64,000 nucleotides of DNA from positions 16,094,626 through 16,158,625 of the forward strand of contig NC_134457.1 of assembly GCF_047948215.1 (NCBI RefSeq), read 5' to 3'. The translations under genes were made by a program, and so were the position numbers. Numbering within the stretch: position 1 is the stretch's first letter; every line of letters starts with the position of its first letter. The notes under the pieces are model-generated. The model was given only the letters and a program-made list of their open reading frames with translations, was not told the DNA's origin and did no database searches. Source of the stretch: Lycorma delicatula. Its lineage: Eukaryota > Arthropoda > Insecta > Hemiptera > Fulgoridae. Shown one piece after another: positions 1 through 12,480 of this stretch.

Positions 1-154
1 ATGGCCGTACACCATTTTTAACCATATTCTGCTGTAAGCTTTCACTGTAACAACCGTTTCCTCGATTGAATCAGGTATTTTAGATATACACAACTGCAAA
101 GAACAGAACTACTATATTTAATCATGAACAGTTTATGCTGACAACATTAGAAAA

Positions 155-262
155 AAGTAGTAACAAACAACCAATAGTAGTAGCAGGATTAAAGGTGATA
201 CTCAAAGAACTGCAGTTTGAGCTGGCTTAGTTCAGTTTTCAGTTGTTCACTTGGTATAATAT
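155..262 (+). repeat. Dispersed repeat copy 1, upstream of RCL1 exon
   Basis: This stretch shares recognisable blocks with 8720-8848: a run of tagtagcag-like triplets, then 'gatactcaaagaactgcagt' and a 'gttgttcact' tail. Both copies lie within about 115 bases upstream of an RCL1 exon and in the same orientation. The match is patchy, so it is an old repeat of unknown class. Bases 1-374 are otherwise intron in which I recognise nothing. Confidence 0.45.
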
Positions 263-374
263 CAGTGTTGATGGAAGTTTGTGCATCTTATCACTGGACA
301 GTGCTTTCTGTATTTAAATTCTTTAAACTTTTATCTTTTGTAAATATTATTGAATTTTTTTAATGATCTTTCAG

Positions 375-610
375 AATATGAAGTAAATTTACTGCGACTC
401 TTAGATAAAATGTCAAATGGAACGTGGCTAGAAGTTAATGAGACTGGTACAGCATTTTCTTTTACACCAGGATCTTTGATTGGTGGTTCTCTTATTCATG
501 AATGTTGTCGACTACGTGGTATAGGTTATTATTTAGAAGTAATTTTAGCATTAGCACCTTTTTGTAAAAAATCTCTCAATATTACACTTAGAGGGGTTAC
601 TAATAATCAA
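375..610 (+). CDS. RCL1: RCL1 internal exon (18S rRNA processing factor)
   Basis: RCL1 acts in the nucleolus in early pre-rRNA cleavage during small-subunit assembly, together with the GTPase BMS1. It has the RNA 3'-phosphate cyclase fold but is not a cyclase. The exon follows a TTTCAG acceptor, supplies two bases finishing a Glu codon, then 78 codons, and ends at a GTAAGT donor in phase 0. The translation has RLLDKMSNGT, GGSLIHECCRLRGIGYYLE and LRGVTNNQ, matching human RCL1 from about residue 47 to 124 without gaps (comparison from memory). The upstream exon or exons lie outside the window. Confidence 0.93.
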
Positions 611-3600
611 GTAAGTTTATTTTTTAAGATATTTCTATATATTTATGTATATATATTACTTTACTGAAATTAATCTTTTTTAAGATTTATGTTATTTCTC
701 TGTACTGTTAAATTATATTTAAATTCTATTAAATAAAAGATATGTCTTATCTCAATATTCTGTACTAGGTGGTTTATTTAATAGAATGTAAATATAGATA
801 ATATTATTATATATTTAAAGTATTAAAATTACATAAGTATTGTCAAACATACGTATTGTAACACTTCCCAAAACGTATGTTCTTATATATTTGTTATTAG
901 GATAATCATATGAACTATTGTGTTACAATCCATGTTAAACACATTTTTTTTGTGTGGTGCTCCCCTAAATAACTGCTAATTGTGTATTTTTTACAGCATT
1001 TTAGTGTAAATTTAAGCCAGAATTTACTGTTTGCTTGATCGACTATAATCTTTGTGATAACCAACCATCAATTGCAAAATTTTTAAAAACACTCATCGCA
1101 ATTTATGTTTATTCTTTTTTTTTCAATTCAACCTCAATTCAGTTGAGAATTTAATGGAGCTTTTCTCCTTCTTGAAGTTCTTGATCTGAAGGGATTACAA
1201 TTTTTTCTTTTGCATTTGGAATATTTTTCCCTTTTGGAGAGAGTAAATTATTCTCACAGAATTTCCTAATAAAGACCTATGTAAATTTTTGGGTCTCTCA
1301 CCTTCTTAAAGTGTATATAAAATTCACACTTTATTGGAATTAATATTATCATATCTGCGATAGTAATATTTTGTTTGTTTTACAAGCAGTAAGAAATTAC
1401 CAGAGAATATTAAGTATAAAATTCGCAAGAATATTTTTGTAATTATTAAGAAAGATATGACACGTATTCAAAAGTCAATAATCGTGACATAAATTGTTGT
1501 TTTGCTCCACATTGATTGCAAATATACAAAAGAAATTATTGCCTTATTGTAGTTTTTAATGTATAAAGACTTTAAAATGATTATCAAAAAATACATATTC
1601 GGCGAGAGTAATGTTTGAATTTGTATCAGTATTCTCTTGTTTTTACATTTTAAATTGCCAAATTTAATATTTAATGAGGTTAAATTAGACCTTAATGAGC
1701 GTTAGGTTATGTTGATATTATACAGAATCATTAGTTACCTAATTCTAACCATGAATTTCTTGATTTCTTAATTTCAATAAAATTGCGACAATTTCAGTTA
1801 TTGATAGATTGTAATGAAACATTAACATGATTAAATTACAAGAAAACTAAATTAAACGAAACCCTTTGTATAATAATAAATTTACAATTAGCACAGTAAA
1901 AATTACAATATAAGCTAAGGTTATTGACTTTCGAATGCGCGTTATCTTTCTAAATAATTACCAATATTTTAACTGAAATATAAATCATTGGAAATCTTAT
2001 GGATGTTTTTAAAAAAATTAATAATTACTTCATTTGGAAAAATTTTTAAATGAAAAAAGTTATATTTTGCATAAAATCATGAATAGTTTGCTAAATATAT
2101 GGAAGTTTAGTTAAATATGAAAATAATTTTTAGTAAGTATTAATGAGAGAATCAGTTTTTTATACACTATAAAATCAAAAGGTCCATGCTTAGATTTAGG
2201 ATCATGAATTTCATTAGAACAAATTAGAAAAAATTAAATATATGGCTCTTTTAAACTTCTTTTCTTAATTTTTTTTCAATGAGCAATAGAAATTTCTTTT
2301 GGCGACTTAAAATCTGTACCAGTTTTCATTTTGTTTCTTACTTGGTCTTTCTTTGAAAACATGACAACTAGTTGTTTACAACTTTCTTGTTTCTCAGTGG
2401 TTTAAAATCAATCTTTATTTCCTTTTCAAAAACAAATACACTGTTACAAAAAGTACAAACAGTGTCATTCTTACAATAGGATCAAAAAACTTACTGCATA
2501 AAGCTGTACACATTTTCATCATCACCTGCTATCTGACCATTCAATAAAATTAGATTAAAGTCATAAAAAAAGAACAACAAAGTTTCCTCATTATTTAACT
2601 CTATCTGTAAAGAGTTTCTATTAACTCTTTCCAAGTGATGAATATTAAAAATAATATTCTCTAGGATAACGTGTTGTATCACAGAGTTTTTATTAAAATT
2701 CCCCATTATCAAGAAATTCTACTTTTCACACTTAATTAAATATATTGCTTGAGAATCCAAATTCAATTCTATGATATCATTATCAGCAAAATCTAAATAC
2801 TTTATCATATTTATTTCCTTTTATGATTCTGTAATTAGTGCCTCCACTTGCCTGCCTGAATAAAGAAGTTTAACAGCAGAATACTGAATTACTTCATAGG
2901 TTGAAAATTTATTTTTTAACTTTGAAATGTCTTTTGTTATAAATAAAATTTTCAAATTATAAACAGATTTGTGGTTAACTAACAGAATTTCTGTAGTTTA
3001 ACTAAAATACCGGGTAAATTAAAAAAGATAATTGATATAAATGTACTTCTATTCATTGATACTTTCAGTGTTAGGTTTATCATTAATTCTAGACTGATTT
3101 ACTAGAAGATACTGATCTACTTCAGAATGAAAAAAAGTTGATAATTTTCATGACCGGCCACCTGTTTTAGCAGAAATTCTTTTACTTTTCCTAAATTTTT
3201 TTTCCATATTCCAATTTCCTAAATAACATTTTTATTGAAGAAATCATTGCAGAGTTCATTGTAATGATAGAATTTTTCATCTATAAAGATTCGTATATTC
3301 TGGGATTCAGGGTATAGTATGCTTTCTGTAAATACTTCCTCTTTGAAACAAAGTTTTTAGATTGATTCACTTTTTGTTATAAAATGTAGAGATAAAAATT
3401 TTACTACCCTTAAGCTTTCCACAGTTGTGCAGAACTGTAATTTTCTTTTAAATAGTTACAAGAGCCAATGAAAAAAATCGATTCTCTTACCTGATTCAAT
3501 ACCTAATCTTATTACAGAATTAATTTCTGATCTTTTATGCAGACTATCATAAACTTATTACATAAATCTAATTTTTTTCCTTTTTACTTTTCACAATTAT

Positions 3601-4696
3601 CCACATTTTTGCAATTCTGTAAAATATTGTATTGTCTCCCTCTTCATCGAATCAATTTAATGAATGAATTTAATTTTTTTTTTATAATTCTACCTGGAAT
3701 TTTTTAATTTTCCATGTTCAAATCAACTAGCCTTTTGTTTTGTTCTTGGAGTAGACAATAATTACTTAAAGTAGTGTTTTCTGTTTTGATTTCCACTTTT
3801 AATTTTTCCAATAATAATGATAACTGTTGAGGTTCACTGACATTTTCAACAAATCAAACAAAATAGTATAATTGGGCATTAAAGTAAATTAAATAATTTA
3901 ATGATGAAAATGTTTCTTCAACATTAAATGAACAAAGAGTGAAATTCAATAAGAATAAAGGTACTTGCGAAGTATGCCAAATAGTTAGGCAGTTTATCAT
4001 AAAAAAAGTAGGAAAGTAAACAATGATAACAGTAAACAGCCCTATTTCATGTACGTCATGGAAATACAGCCCAACTGGCGTATAGCCAATTTATTCCGGT
4101 GTACGACATGTATAGCATGTAATTTTTTTTTCATAACTAACCTAAATATATTCATTTTGTTAAGTAAAATACTACTTACTGGCTTAAATTGCTTTACAAA
4201 AACACGGATGATAAAGAAACAGATGAGCATACACTTTAATACAAAATGAACTTAAAAAGTCACTTATATTTCACTGAAAAACACAAAACTTCATTGAGGA
4301 AACTAAGCATGTCCAACTTCAACCAGATGTAAACTTAATTCTTAACTCTATACATCCTATACTGTAACTCCTGCATTTGCCCCAAAATTATTTAGTAAAA
4401 AATTCTGGAAATAACATTTCATAAGCTTCAAATCATATAAGTTTTAATTTATATAAAAATCATACCGTTTTTGTAAAATTGTTTAATAGGAAAGGCATCT
4501 GTTTCTCCTGCTACTGTTCTGTAAGTACTAAATGGCTTATTTAGGAAATCTAACTGCCACCATTATAAGCCTGCCAGTATCAGCTAAAAATTCTGCCAAA
4601 TTTACAATTCAAAATATTTCATTTTTACAACCTGTATTATATAAATAAAACTTTCATTAAAGTAGATTATTACATTAATATCATATTTGTCTATCT
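611..4696. other. RCL1 intron, no gene recognised
   Basis: Very AT-rich intronic sequence. Short open frames at 2491-2712 (-) and 4042-4249 (both strands) have low-complexity composition and no recognisable family, so I treat them as chance. No terminal inverted repeats or transposase motifs were seen. Confidence 0.6.

Positions 4697-4724
<28 letters not shown>
4697..4724. repeat. (TA)n microsatellite
   Basis: Uninterrupted TA dinucleotides. They end directly at the left terminal inverted repeat of the Tc1-like element at 4724, which fits insertion at a TA target within or beside the microsatellite. Confidence 0.95.
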
Positions 4725-4727
<3 letters not shown>

Positions 4728-6995
4728 GCATGCAAATTAATCTGAACACAATGAATTTTTTGTTTATATCAAAAAGTGTGGTCACTACTTGACCACACAC
4801 ACACATTCTTTAATTGTCTGTGTAATTTGACATTATTGTTCTTTGTTTATTTAGCAGTTTTCATTTTATAGATAGTCTTTTGTGGAAGTTTATTTCATTT
4901 TTACTTCCTTCTAAGAAGTAAAGGAGGAAGTATTGTGATCTTGAAAAATTTCGGTGTCCAGATCTCAATGGATATATCTAGTTTCGGTGTGACGTCGTAC
5001 GTACATACATACATTATGTATCTCGCATAACTCAAAATCAATTAGCCATAAGTTGTTGAAATTTTGGATTAAGGACTGCGGTTGAAACATCTAGTTGTGC
5101 ATCTCCCACTTTGATTGAGTTTACTGGAACAAAAGTGTCTAAAAAAACCCAAAATCCAAAAAATTTAGATTTTGGACATTTTTTAACATCAGTAATAAGC
5201 CATCATTGAAAGCTTTTCAAAAATATATCATACGTAAGTGGTACTTATTTTCATTGATTCCAGAGTTATAGCCAAATAAAATTTTAATTAATGAAATATT
5301 TGGACCTTACATGGGGAAGGCACATCGGTTCACATCAAATTTCATCTCCTTTTTTAACCTTTTTTTTAAATTTAAATATATTAATTTATTAATAATTATT
5401 GATCTTTGATTGTAAAAAAAGTTTTGCAATAAATAATTCAATAGTAACAATAAAAAAAAAAAATGAAAAAATCAGAAGTTGTTAGAGAAATAAAATTTTA
5501 TATGTTCTTCTCATTTTAATTCAAAAATTTTTACAGAGGTTAATTATTAATAAATCAATTTATTTAAATTAAAAAAAAAAAGTTAAAAAATAATATGTGT
5601 ATATGAAGTCGGATTGGAACTGATGTGTGCATGGTTACGGTTCTGACATGTTCTCACTTACACCACATAACTACTAGAGCAATGTAAAACAAAATTAATT
5701 TATAAACTAATATAAAATGCTGATACAGACACCACAAAAAAATGTGATGCAGTGTGATATCCATCAAAATGCAATTGTGTAACTGTCTACATTATTAAAG
5801 AGTTGGAAGATCATATCTCGCTTTCAAATGAAATAAATTTAAATGAAGTACAGCAAAAAATGTGTATATATAATTTAATAGGCATACAAGGAAGTCATGT
5901 GGTGCCCACATCAGTTTTTTTATTACACAATCGTATTTTTTGTTCTGTTATCTTGAATATATAATAACAGACATAACTCCTAGAAAGCATTCAAAAGTTG
6001 TTTCTCTTTCTGCGTATACCAGTATGGCATGACAAATAGCTTCTGAATGTGATTTTGGACTAGGGACAGTGAATGGTATTTTTAAATAATTTAAAGAAAC
6101 TGGTTCCTTTTCACCTCAAAGGGAAGGCGAATGAGGCTGTAAAAGGAAAACTACACCAAGACTGATAAGTTATTAGTGAGAAAAAGTAAACTTAATTCAA
6201 AATTGTCTACTGTGGACTTAAATCAAGAACTAGCAGCCAGTGAAACAGATTTACATGTGACAGCTGCTTGATGCCAACGTTCTGCAGCTGGACAGAAAGC
6301 TTGTCAGTCAGCTAAAAATTGCTTTTAACACTACAAAGTGCAAATAAAGGCTCTTGTGAGCTAAAGCACATGCTAACTGAATCAAAGAAGACTGGAAAGA
6401 TGTTGTGTTTTCTGATGAGTCATATTTTTATTACAGGGGCAAAGGATTCCATACCATTATTGTAGAAAAGCATCAGATGAAAATACATATACTGGCTCAT
6501 ATCCAACAATCAGTTAAACATCCCCAGAAAAAAAATTTTGGAGTTGTTTCACAACTGAAGACCCTCAGATGTGGGTTGTGACACAACTTCAAAACAAATT
6601 TCTACTAGGCAATGAAGTGCTCCAACAAGATCTGGTGCCATACGATACTGCTGAAAAAGTGGAAAAATATTTTGAAGAATGAAACATTAAAGTGCTCCCA
6701 TGGACTGATAACATAAACCCAGTTGAAAATATTTGAGCAATAGTTAAAAAATGACTAAAGAATTTTACCCCAAAAATGATCTCATTAAAGCAATATTATC
6801 AGTATGGTTTCGTGATGAAGAAAAAACAAGTGTGTAGTACAGTATTAAATAGATGACAAAATATGTTTATGAAGTGATGAAGAATAAAGGAGGGCATTTT
6901 AATTACTAGATACTCAAATTGTACACGTATGATTTTTTTTTAAAAATAAAGTTACGTTTTAATAAATTACTTTCTTGTGTTCGAATTAATCTGCA

Positions 6996-7002
<7 letters not shown>
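4724..7002 (+). mobile_element. Degenerate Tc1-like DNA transposon
   Basis: Terminal inverted repeats of 28 bp lie at 4724-4751 and 6975-7002; they match at 22 of 28 positions and share ATTAAT and GAACACAA. Between them, about 6000-6860 on the + strand holds a decayed transposase. Readable pieces include an HTH remnant (ASECDFGLGTVNGIFK), the catalytic block DWKDVVFSDESYF, and a C-terminal piece resembling the usual 'PGNSPDLNPIENLWAIVK' block but with stops. Many stops and frameshifts make it non-autonomous. The length exceeds the usual 1.6 kb because an unrelated repeat (4905-5640) is inserted near the left end. Confidence 0.85.
4905..5640. repeat. Foldback-type repeat nested in the Tc1-like element
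   Basis: Begins with an ACTTCCT...AGGAAGT short palindrome, then a stretch including 'gtgacgtcgtacgtacatac' and 'gagttatagccaaataaa'. A block at about 5328-5355 (gcacatcggttcacatc...) recurs in inverse orientation at about 5604-5636, so part of the unit can fold back. There is no coding capacity. I recall very similar units from other insect genomes, possibly Hemiptera, but cannot name the family. It must have inserted after the Tc1-like element did. Confidence 0.6.

Positions 7003-7052
<50 letters not shown>
7002..7052. repeat. (GT)n microsatellite
   Basis: About 25 uninterrupted GT repeats abutting the right terminal repeat of the Tc1-like element. On the opposite strand the run encodes an artefactual His-Thr repeat. 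Confidence 0.97.
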
Positions 7053-7053
<1 letters not shown>

Positions 7054-7194
7054 GGCTGAGCAGCATAAAACCAAACCGATACAGTTAAACACTGTTGCAA
7101 CATAAATTTTGTATTTGCATTACAAAAGTTTACATACTTACCATATTTATACAAAAGATAATCGAAATGAGCCCTGTGCAGCAGCAATTCACTT

Positions 7195-8480
7195 TTGTGC
7201 TCTAGTGATCATATAAAACATTTTTGTTAGTACCACCGATTTCTTGTTGAAAATTTTCCTTGAGTTCATCAGTATTATGGGGATTTGATTCATAAATTTT
7301 ATCCTTCAAAGAGTCCGGAAAGAAAAAATCATAACTAGACGAATCTGGGAATTGTGAAGGCTACCACTCTCTGCAGACAGATTGTTCTTCTGTAAGAGCT
7401 ACATGAATCATTTGATATTTGAGATGTTGCTCCATCTTCTGGGAGAACCCTCTTTTTCATGATTTGTTAACTGTGCATAGAATTCTTTGAAAATTGTACT
7501 GGACAATTATGTATTGACAGTCTGGTTTGGGACTTCCGCTTGTGGGGGTGACTGCGCTGCTGGGGTATGTTAACCCGTACGGCTGGGGGCGTGGCTTCCT
7601 TCCACCAATGGCGGTTGTGGTCATGAATTGGTAATGCCACACGAGACACCATGATGCGACCGGGTGGGGGTGCGGGGTTTTTCCCTGGCCCCTGCGTGGA
7701 CCAGAATGGGGTTGCATTCCCCTTGTTAGGTGACCTAAATTGGTCGACTTAATTGGGTTTAGGTCTGAATGTCTATGTTGCGTAAGACATAATTTTGATT
7801 GGTATAAGTGTAGCACTGATTTAACTTTAAACTCCTCGTTCATTTTCTGAAGCATTCACAGTCACGAATGGTGCTGTCAGATTTTGACTAGGCAAGGGGT
7901 TTGCGCTTCCACAGTTTCGTCGGTTAGTTTGAGGGAATCATGTTAGGTTGGATGTGAAGATGTCCGTTTGAGGCCTATGTGAAGGCGAAATCCGATTTGT
8001 ATTTTACTGATGCAAATATCTGCTGATGCATTTACATTGGTGCGTTCGACCAATGACTTTGTGATGTAATCAGTTAGCTCCCTATAGGGTTGGGATGACA
8101 ATCTGGTTAAAAAATATTGACACCCCACTATATGATTTCCAGATAACAGCACTTCAACAGACACAGATTTTCTCATCTTGAAATGAAATTTTACTTAATG
8201 ATGTTTTGGTTCAAACATCTGGTAAGGAATTTCAATCATCCAGTACTGGTGTGCAAATTTACTTGCCCAAATAAATGAAACCATGTCTCATCAGGCGTAA
8301 ATAGAGTATCGGTATATCTCTATTCATTGTCAATGTTTTTGAATTTTACGACAAGATGTGTATTTTACATCTCTTTGTTTTGAGAACTTGCATAATAGAT
8401 TTTTTTTGAACCAACAGAAATTCTCTTTGAATATTGGCTATAGCCTCTGGACCCCTAATGGAAGCTGCCCTATTTTGTTT
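7195..8480 (-). mobile_element. Degenerate mariner-like transposase relic
   Basis: Reading on the - strand from high to low coordinates gives TLFTPDETWFHLFGQVNLHT (about 8300-8240, the first catalytic block, DE.WFHL.G), then SVSVEVLLSGNHIVGCQYF (about 8160-8105). After an interruption come SSYDFFFPDSLKDKIYESN and TDELKENFQQEIGGTNKNVL (about 7370-7205, the C-terminal block normally 'CDFFLWGYLKDKVY ... LKENI..EI'). Frames change repeatedly and stops occur. A GC-rich segment at about 7500-7760 with no transposase similarity interrupts it. No terminal repeats were identified. Confidence 0.75.
7500..7760. other. GC-rich insert of unknown origin
   Basis: A conspicuously G/C-rich island with 'gggtgggggtgcggggtt' within very AT-rich surroundings. 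It separates the middle and C-terminal pieces of the mariner-like relic. Open frames across it are proline/histidine-rich and look non-coding. It may be part of another element's UTR. Confidence 0.45.
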
Positions 8481-8719
8481 TGCATTCTAAACCGGCCCAT
8501 TGTGTAATATTTGTTAACCAAATTATGTATGCTACTCTGCTGGGATACTGGCATTTGGAAGTTATTTTATGAATATTTGACACATTTCTTAAAAAGATCC
8601 AGTGTACATAAGCTTCCACTATAATAATCATTGAATAAGCTTTTAGAAGAATACAACTGCAGAAGAAACTCCACTGCACTGAAGCATGAGTAGTTAACAA
8701 TTGATAATAGTAGACAAGA

Positions 8720-8848
8720 GAAGTAACATTCTTAATCAGTAGTGGCAGTAGTAATAGCAGCTACGCTAGCAGCGTTTTAGATGACACTCAAATTACTGCA
8801 GTTTGAACCAATTTTGTGTGGTTTTAAGTTGCTCATCCAGTGTGTATT
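8720..8848 (+). repeat. Dispersed repeat copy 2, upstream of RCL1 exon
   Basis: Related to 155-262: shared 'agtagtaatagcag', 'gacactcaaattactgcagt' and 'gttgctca' blocks in the same order and orientation. It is followed by a (TA)n tract at about 8850-8875 and then the exon at 8920. Confidence 0.45.
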
Positions 8849-8883
<35 letters not shown>

Positions 8884-8919
8884 ACACATAATTGATAATG
8901 TTGTTTCTGTTTTATATAG

Positions 8920-9090
8920 AAAGACCCTTCAGTAGATGCATTTAAAAATGGAGCTTTAGCAGTTTTACGAAGGTTTATGGTTGTTGATCCAGGTCTTGAA
9001 TTGATTATCAAAAAGAGAGGAATGGAACCTCAGGGTGGTGGAGAAGTCACCTTAAATTGTCCTAACATCAAACAGTTGAAACCAATTATG
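8920..9090 (+). CDS. RCL1: RCL1 internal exon
   Basis: An exact 57-codon exon, phase 0 at both ends, after a TATATAG acceptor and before a GTATGG donor. It starts KDPSVDAFK, has LELIIKKRGMEPQGGGEV and ends KQLKPIM. This matches human RCL1 from about residue 125 to 181, including the conserved RRGMPPGGGGEV-type glycine loop (here KRGMEPQGGGEV). It continues directly from exon 375-610, whose last codon is Gln in ...VTNNQ. The 8.3 kb intron between them holds the Tc1-like and mariner-like relics. Confidence 0.93.
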
Positions 9091-9759
9091 GTATGGGTTT
9101 CATAATCATAATCAGTTTATGTTTACTTAATTGTACGTTTTTACTTCAATATCATAAAGAAAAAACATAGTTATTTTATAAATCTCTTACATTTAGCCAT
9201 TCTGATTTATAGCTATTTAAAATTTTTAGTTTGACTAACATTATTTATCAGGCTGATGTTTTTTATAATTTTCATTATTATTCTCTTGACATGACACAAC
9301 ATGTTGTCATCTAGCAATATTATTGATTCAAACAAGACTTGTGTTTGAAGCCAGATTTTGTAGTTGACAAGTTATATTGCATTTCAACAAGAGAAATAAT
9401 AATGAAAATAAGAAAATCAAAACCCATAATATTCATATAATATTTAAAAAATATCTCAAAATAAATTTTACAAAAAGATCTTAGCGTATGATTATGTTTT
9501 AGTGTTCTGCTTATACAACACCTAGCTTGTAAATAAAGTATCAGATTTTATGTTACTAGAATATTATTACAATCACATAAACAAATTTGTCAATAGAGTG
9601 AAGGCATCAAGGCCTTTGTCAATAGACAGCATCAAGGTGCTAATAGAATTAAAATTTAAAACACAAGTGCTTTAGCTTGATCTCAACATCAACCTTCTAT
9701 TTAGAAAGTCAAGTGTTAATCCTTTGTATATCCTGATATACAACACTAGCCCTAATGTA
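9091..9759. other. RCL1 intron, nothing recognised
   Basis: AT-rich sequence without recognisable coding or element structure. A short 'aaggcatcaaggcctttgtc' palindrome-like repeat occurs near 9600-9620. Confidence 0.5.
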
Positions 9760-10050
9760 GATCAACTCCAGCTTGGTCTAGTGGTAAATTCTTCATTGTA
9801 AATCAGCTTTCGAAGTCGAGAGTTCTAAGGTTCAAATTCTAGTAAAAGAAGTTACTTTTATACAGATTTGAGTACTAGATCGTGGATATTGGTGTTCTTT
9901 GGTGGTTGGGTTTCAGTTAACCTCACATCTCAGGAATGATCAACCCGAGACTTACAAGATTGCACTTCATTTACAGTCATATATATCATTCTCATTCATC
10001 TTCTGAAGTAATACCTTATAATGGTTCCGGAGGCTAACATAAAGAGAATC
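9760..10050 (+). mobile_element. tRNA-derived SINE (copy A)
   Basis: The head has a pol III A box (TGGTCTAGTGG, 9774-9784) and B box (GGTTCAAATTC, 9829-9839) spaced as in a tRNA, but the whole does not fold as a functional tRNA. The body includes 'gttctttggtggttgggttt', and the 3' domain is 'tctgaagtaatacctta...ggttccggaggctaa'. The same architecture is found in reverse orientation at 18306-18619. The shared 3' domain may come from a partner LINE, as in other SINEs. Confidence 0.8.
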
Positions 10051-10270
10051 GTAATAGAGGCAGTAAGGAAGACTCAGATATAAGAAAATAAGACTATATA
10101 TTTCTACTTATGATATATGTAGTTAAAGATTAACAAGATAAAGTGATCGATCTTCATAAGAGAAATCCAGTAACTGAAAAGTGGTTGGGAATAAATATAA
10201 ACAAAACTGCATATACAGTTGGAAGTAAAAATGGAAACAATATTCTAACAGGGAAAGAGAGAGGGTATAG

Positions 10271-12480
10271 GAAATTTTTTTTGCCTCAGTCATTTGACTG
10301 GTTTGATGCAGCTCTCAAGATTCCCTATCTAGTGCTAGTCGTTACATTTCCGTATATCCCCTACATCCTACATCCCTAACAATTTATTTTACATATTCCA
10401 ATCGTTGCCTTCCTGCACAATTTATTCCTTCTACCTGACTCTCTAATATTAAAGTGACTATTCCAGGATGCCTCAATATGTGGCCTAAAAAATCTGTATT
10501 CTTTTAACTATATTTTTCCAATTGCTTCTTTCGTCATCGATTTGCCGCAACACCTCTTCATTTGTCACTTTATCCACCCATCTGATTTTTTAACGTTCTC
10601 CTATAGCACCCCATTTCAAAAGCTACTTTTCTTCTCAGGTACTCCGTTCATCCAAGTTTCACTTCCATATAAAGCGATGCTCCAAACATATACATTCAAA
10701 AATCTTTTCCTGGCATTTAAATTAATTTTTGATGTAAACAAATTATATCTCTGACTGAAAGCTTGTTTTTCCTGTACTTTTCGGCATTATGTCGCATGTA
10801 TATTTTTTATGCATGGCTAGTTAAACTAATTGTTCTGTATTCTTCACATTTATCTGCCCCTGCTTTCTTTGGTATCATGACTATAACAATCTTTTTGAAG
10901 TCTGACGGAACTTCCCCTTTTTCATAAATATTACACACCAGTTTATATAATCTATCAATCGCTTCCTCACCTGCACTGTGCAGTAATTCTACAGGTATTC
11001 CGTCTATTCCAGAAGCCTTTCTGCCATTCAAATCTTTTAATGTTCTCTTAAATTCAGATCTAGTATTGTATCTCCCCCTTTCATCCTCTTCGACACTCTT
11101 CTTCCTCTATAACACCATTTTCTAATTCATTTCCTCCGTACAACTCTTCAATATATTCTACCCACCTATCGACTTTACCTTTGGTATTATAAATCGGTGT
11201 ACCATCTTTGTTTAACACATTATTGGATTTTAATTTATGTACCCCAAAAGTTTCCTTAACTTTCCTGTATGCTCCGTCTATTTTACCAATGTTCATTTCT
11301 CTTTCCACTTCTGAACACTTTTCTTTAATCCACTCTTCTTTCACTAGTTTGTACTTCCTGTTTATAGTATTTCTTAATTGTCTATAGTTCCTTTTACTTT
11401 CTTCATCACTAGCATTCTTATATTTCCTACGTTCATTCATCAGCTGCAATATATCGTTTGAAATCCAAGGTTTTCTACCAGTTCTCTTTGTTTCGGATAA
11501 GTTCGCTTCTGCTGATTTAAGAATTTCCTTTTTAACATTCTCCCATTCTTCTTCTACATTTTCTACCTTATCTTTTTTACTCAGACCTCTTGCGATGTCC
11601 TCCTCAAAAATCTTCTTTACCTCCTCTTCCTCAAGCTTCTCTAAATTCCACCGATTCATCTGACACCTTTTCTTCAGGTTTTTAAACCCCAATCTACATT
11701 TCATTATCACCAAATTATGGTCGCTATCAATGTCTGCTCCAGGGTAAGTTTTGCAGTCAACGAGTTGATTTCTAAATCTTTGCTTAACCATGATATAATC
11801 TATCTGATACCTTGCAGTATCACCTGGCTTTTTCCAAGTGTATATTCTTCTATTATGATTTTTAAACTGGGTGTTGGCAATTACTAAATTATATTCCATG
11901 CAAAACTCTGTAAGTCGGTCCCCTCTTTCATTCCTTTTGCCTAGCCCGTATTCACCCACTATATTTCCTTCTTTGCCTTTTCCAATGCTTGCATTCCAGT
12001 CTCCAACTATTATTCAATTTTCATCGCCTTTTATGCGTTTAATTGCTTCGTCAATTTCTTTGTATACACGGTCAATCTCATAATCATCATGGGCGCTTGT
12101 AGGCATATAGATGTTAACAATCGTTGTCGGTTTAGGTTTAAATTTTATCCTTATTACAATGATTCTATCGTTATGCAATTTCAAATACTCTACTCTCTTC
12201 CCTATCTTCTTGTTCATTATGAAACCGACTCCTGCCTGTCCAGAGCTACATTTTCTTGGAAAAAAAGCTGCTGTAGTTTTCCATTGCTTTCAGCTGCACA
12301 GTACTCGGAGGACTGAGTGATGTTGATATGGCCGTTTAAGTCATCCTGACCTATGCCCGTAACAACTACTGTAAGAGCTGCTGCCCTCTTTCAGGAATCA
12401 TTCCTTAGTCTGGCTCTCAACAGATACTGCTCCGATATGGTTGCACCTTTGGTCCAGCTACTCTGTATCACTGAGGAAAA
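10271..12480 (-). mobile_element. LINE (non-LTR retrotransposon), internally deleted
   Basis: On the - strand, 12250-11081 encodes an apurinic-type endonuclease (GVGFIMNKKIGKRVEYL, an in-frame stop near 12014, then [35 protein letters not shown] and the catalytic DSDHNLV). A basic linker ([17 protein letters not shown]) follows. At 11031-10807 the reverse transcriptase begins (GRKASGIDGIPVELLH, FKKIVIVMIPKKAG, YRTISLTS), then jumps to the C-terminal region (NARKRFLNVYVWSIALYGSE) at about 10740. The palm core with the catalytic aspartates is missing. The 3' UTR ends at an A-run (T-run on + near 10268-10277). Not functional. Confidence 0.88.

Noticed and set aside
6906..7187. A - strand protein with a His-Thr repeat
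   Set aside because: The repeat is only the translation of the (GT)n microsatellite, and the rest lies across transposon ends.
7457..7855. A Pro/His-rich - strand protein of 132 codons
   Set aside because: It spans the GC-rich insert and flanking transposon debris; the open frame follows from GC-rich composition, not from a gene.
9774..9840. A tRNA gene, from adjacent A- and B-box matches
   Set aside because: The acceptor and anticodon stems do not form, and the same head is followed by a SINE body repeated at 18306-18619.
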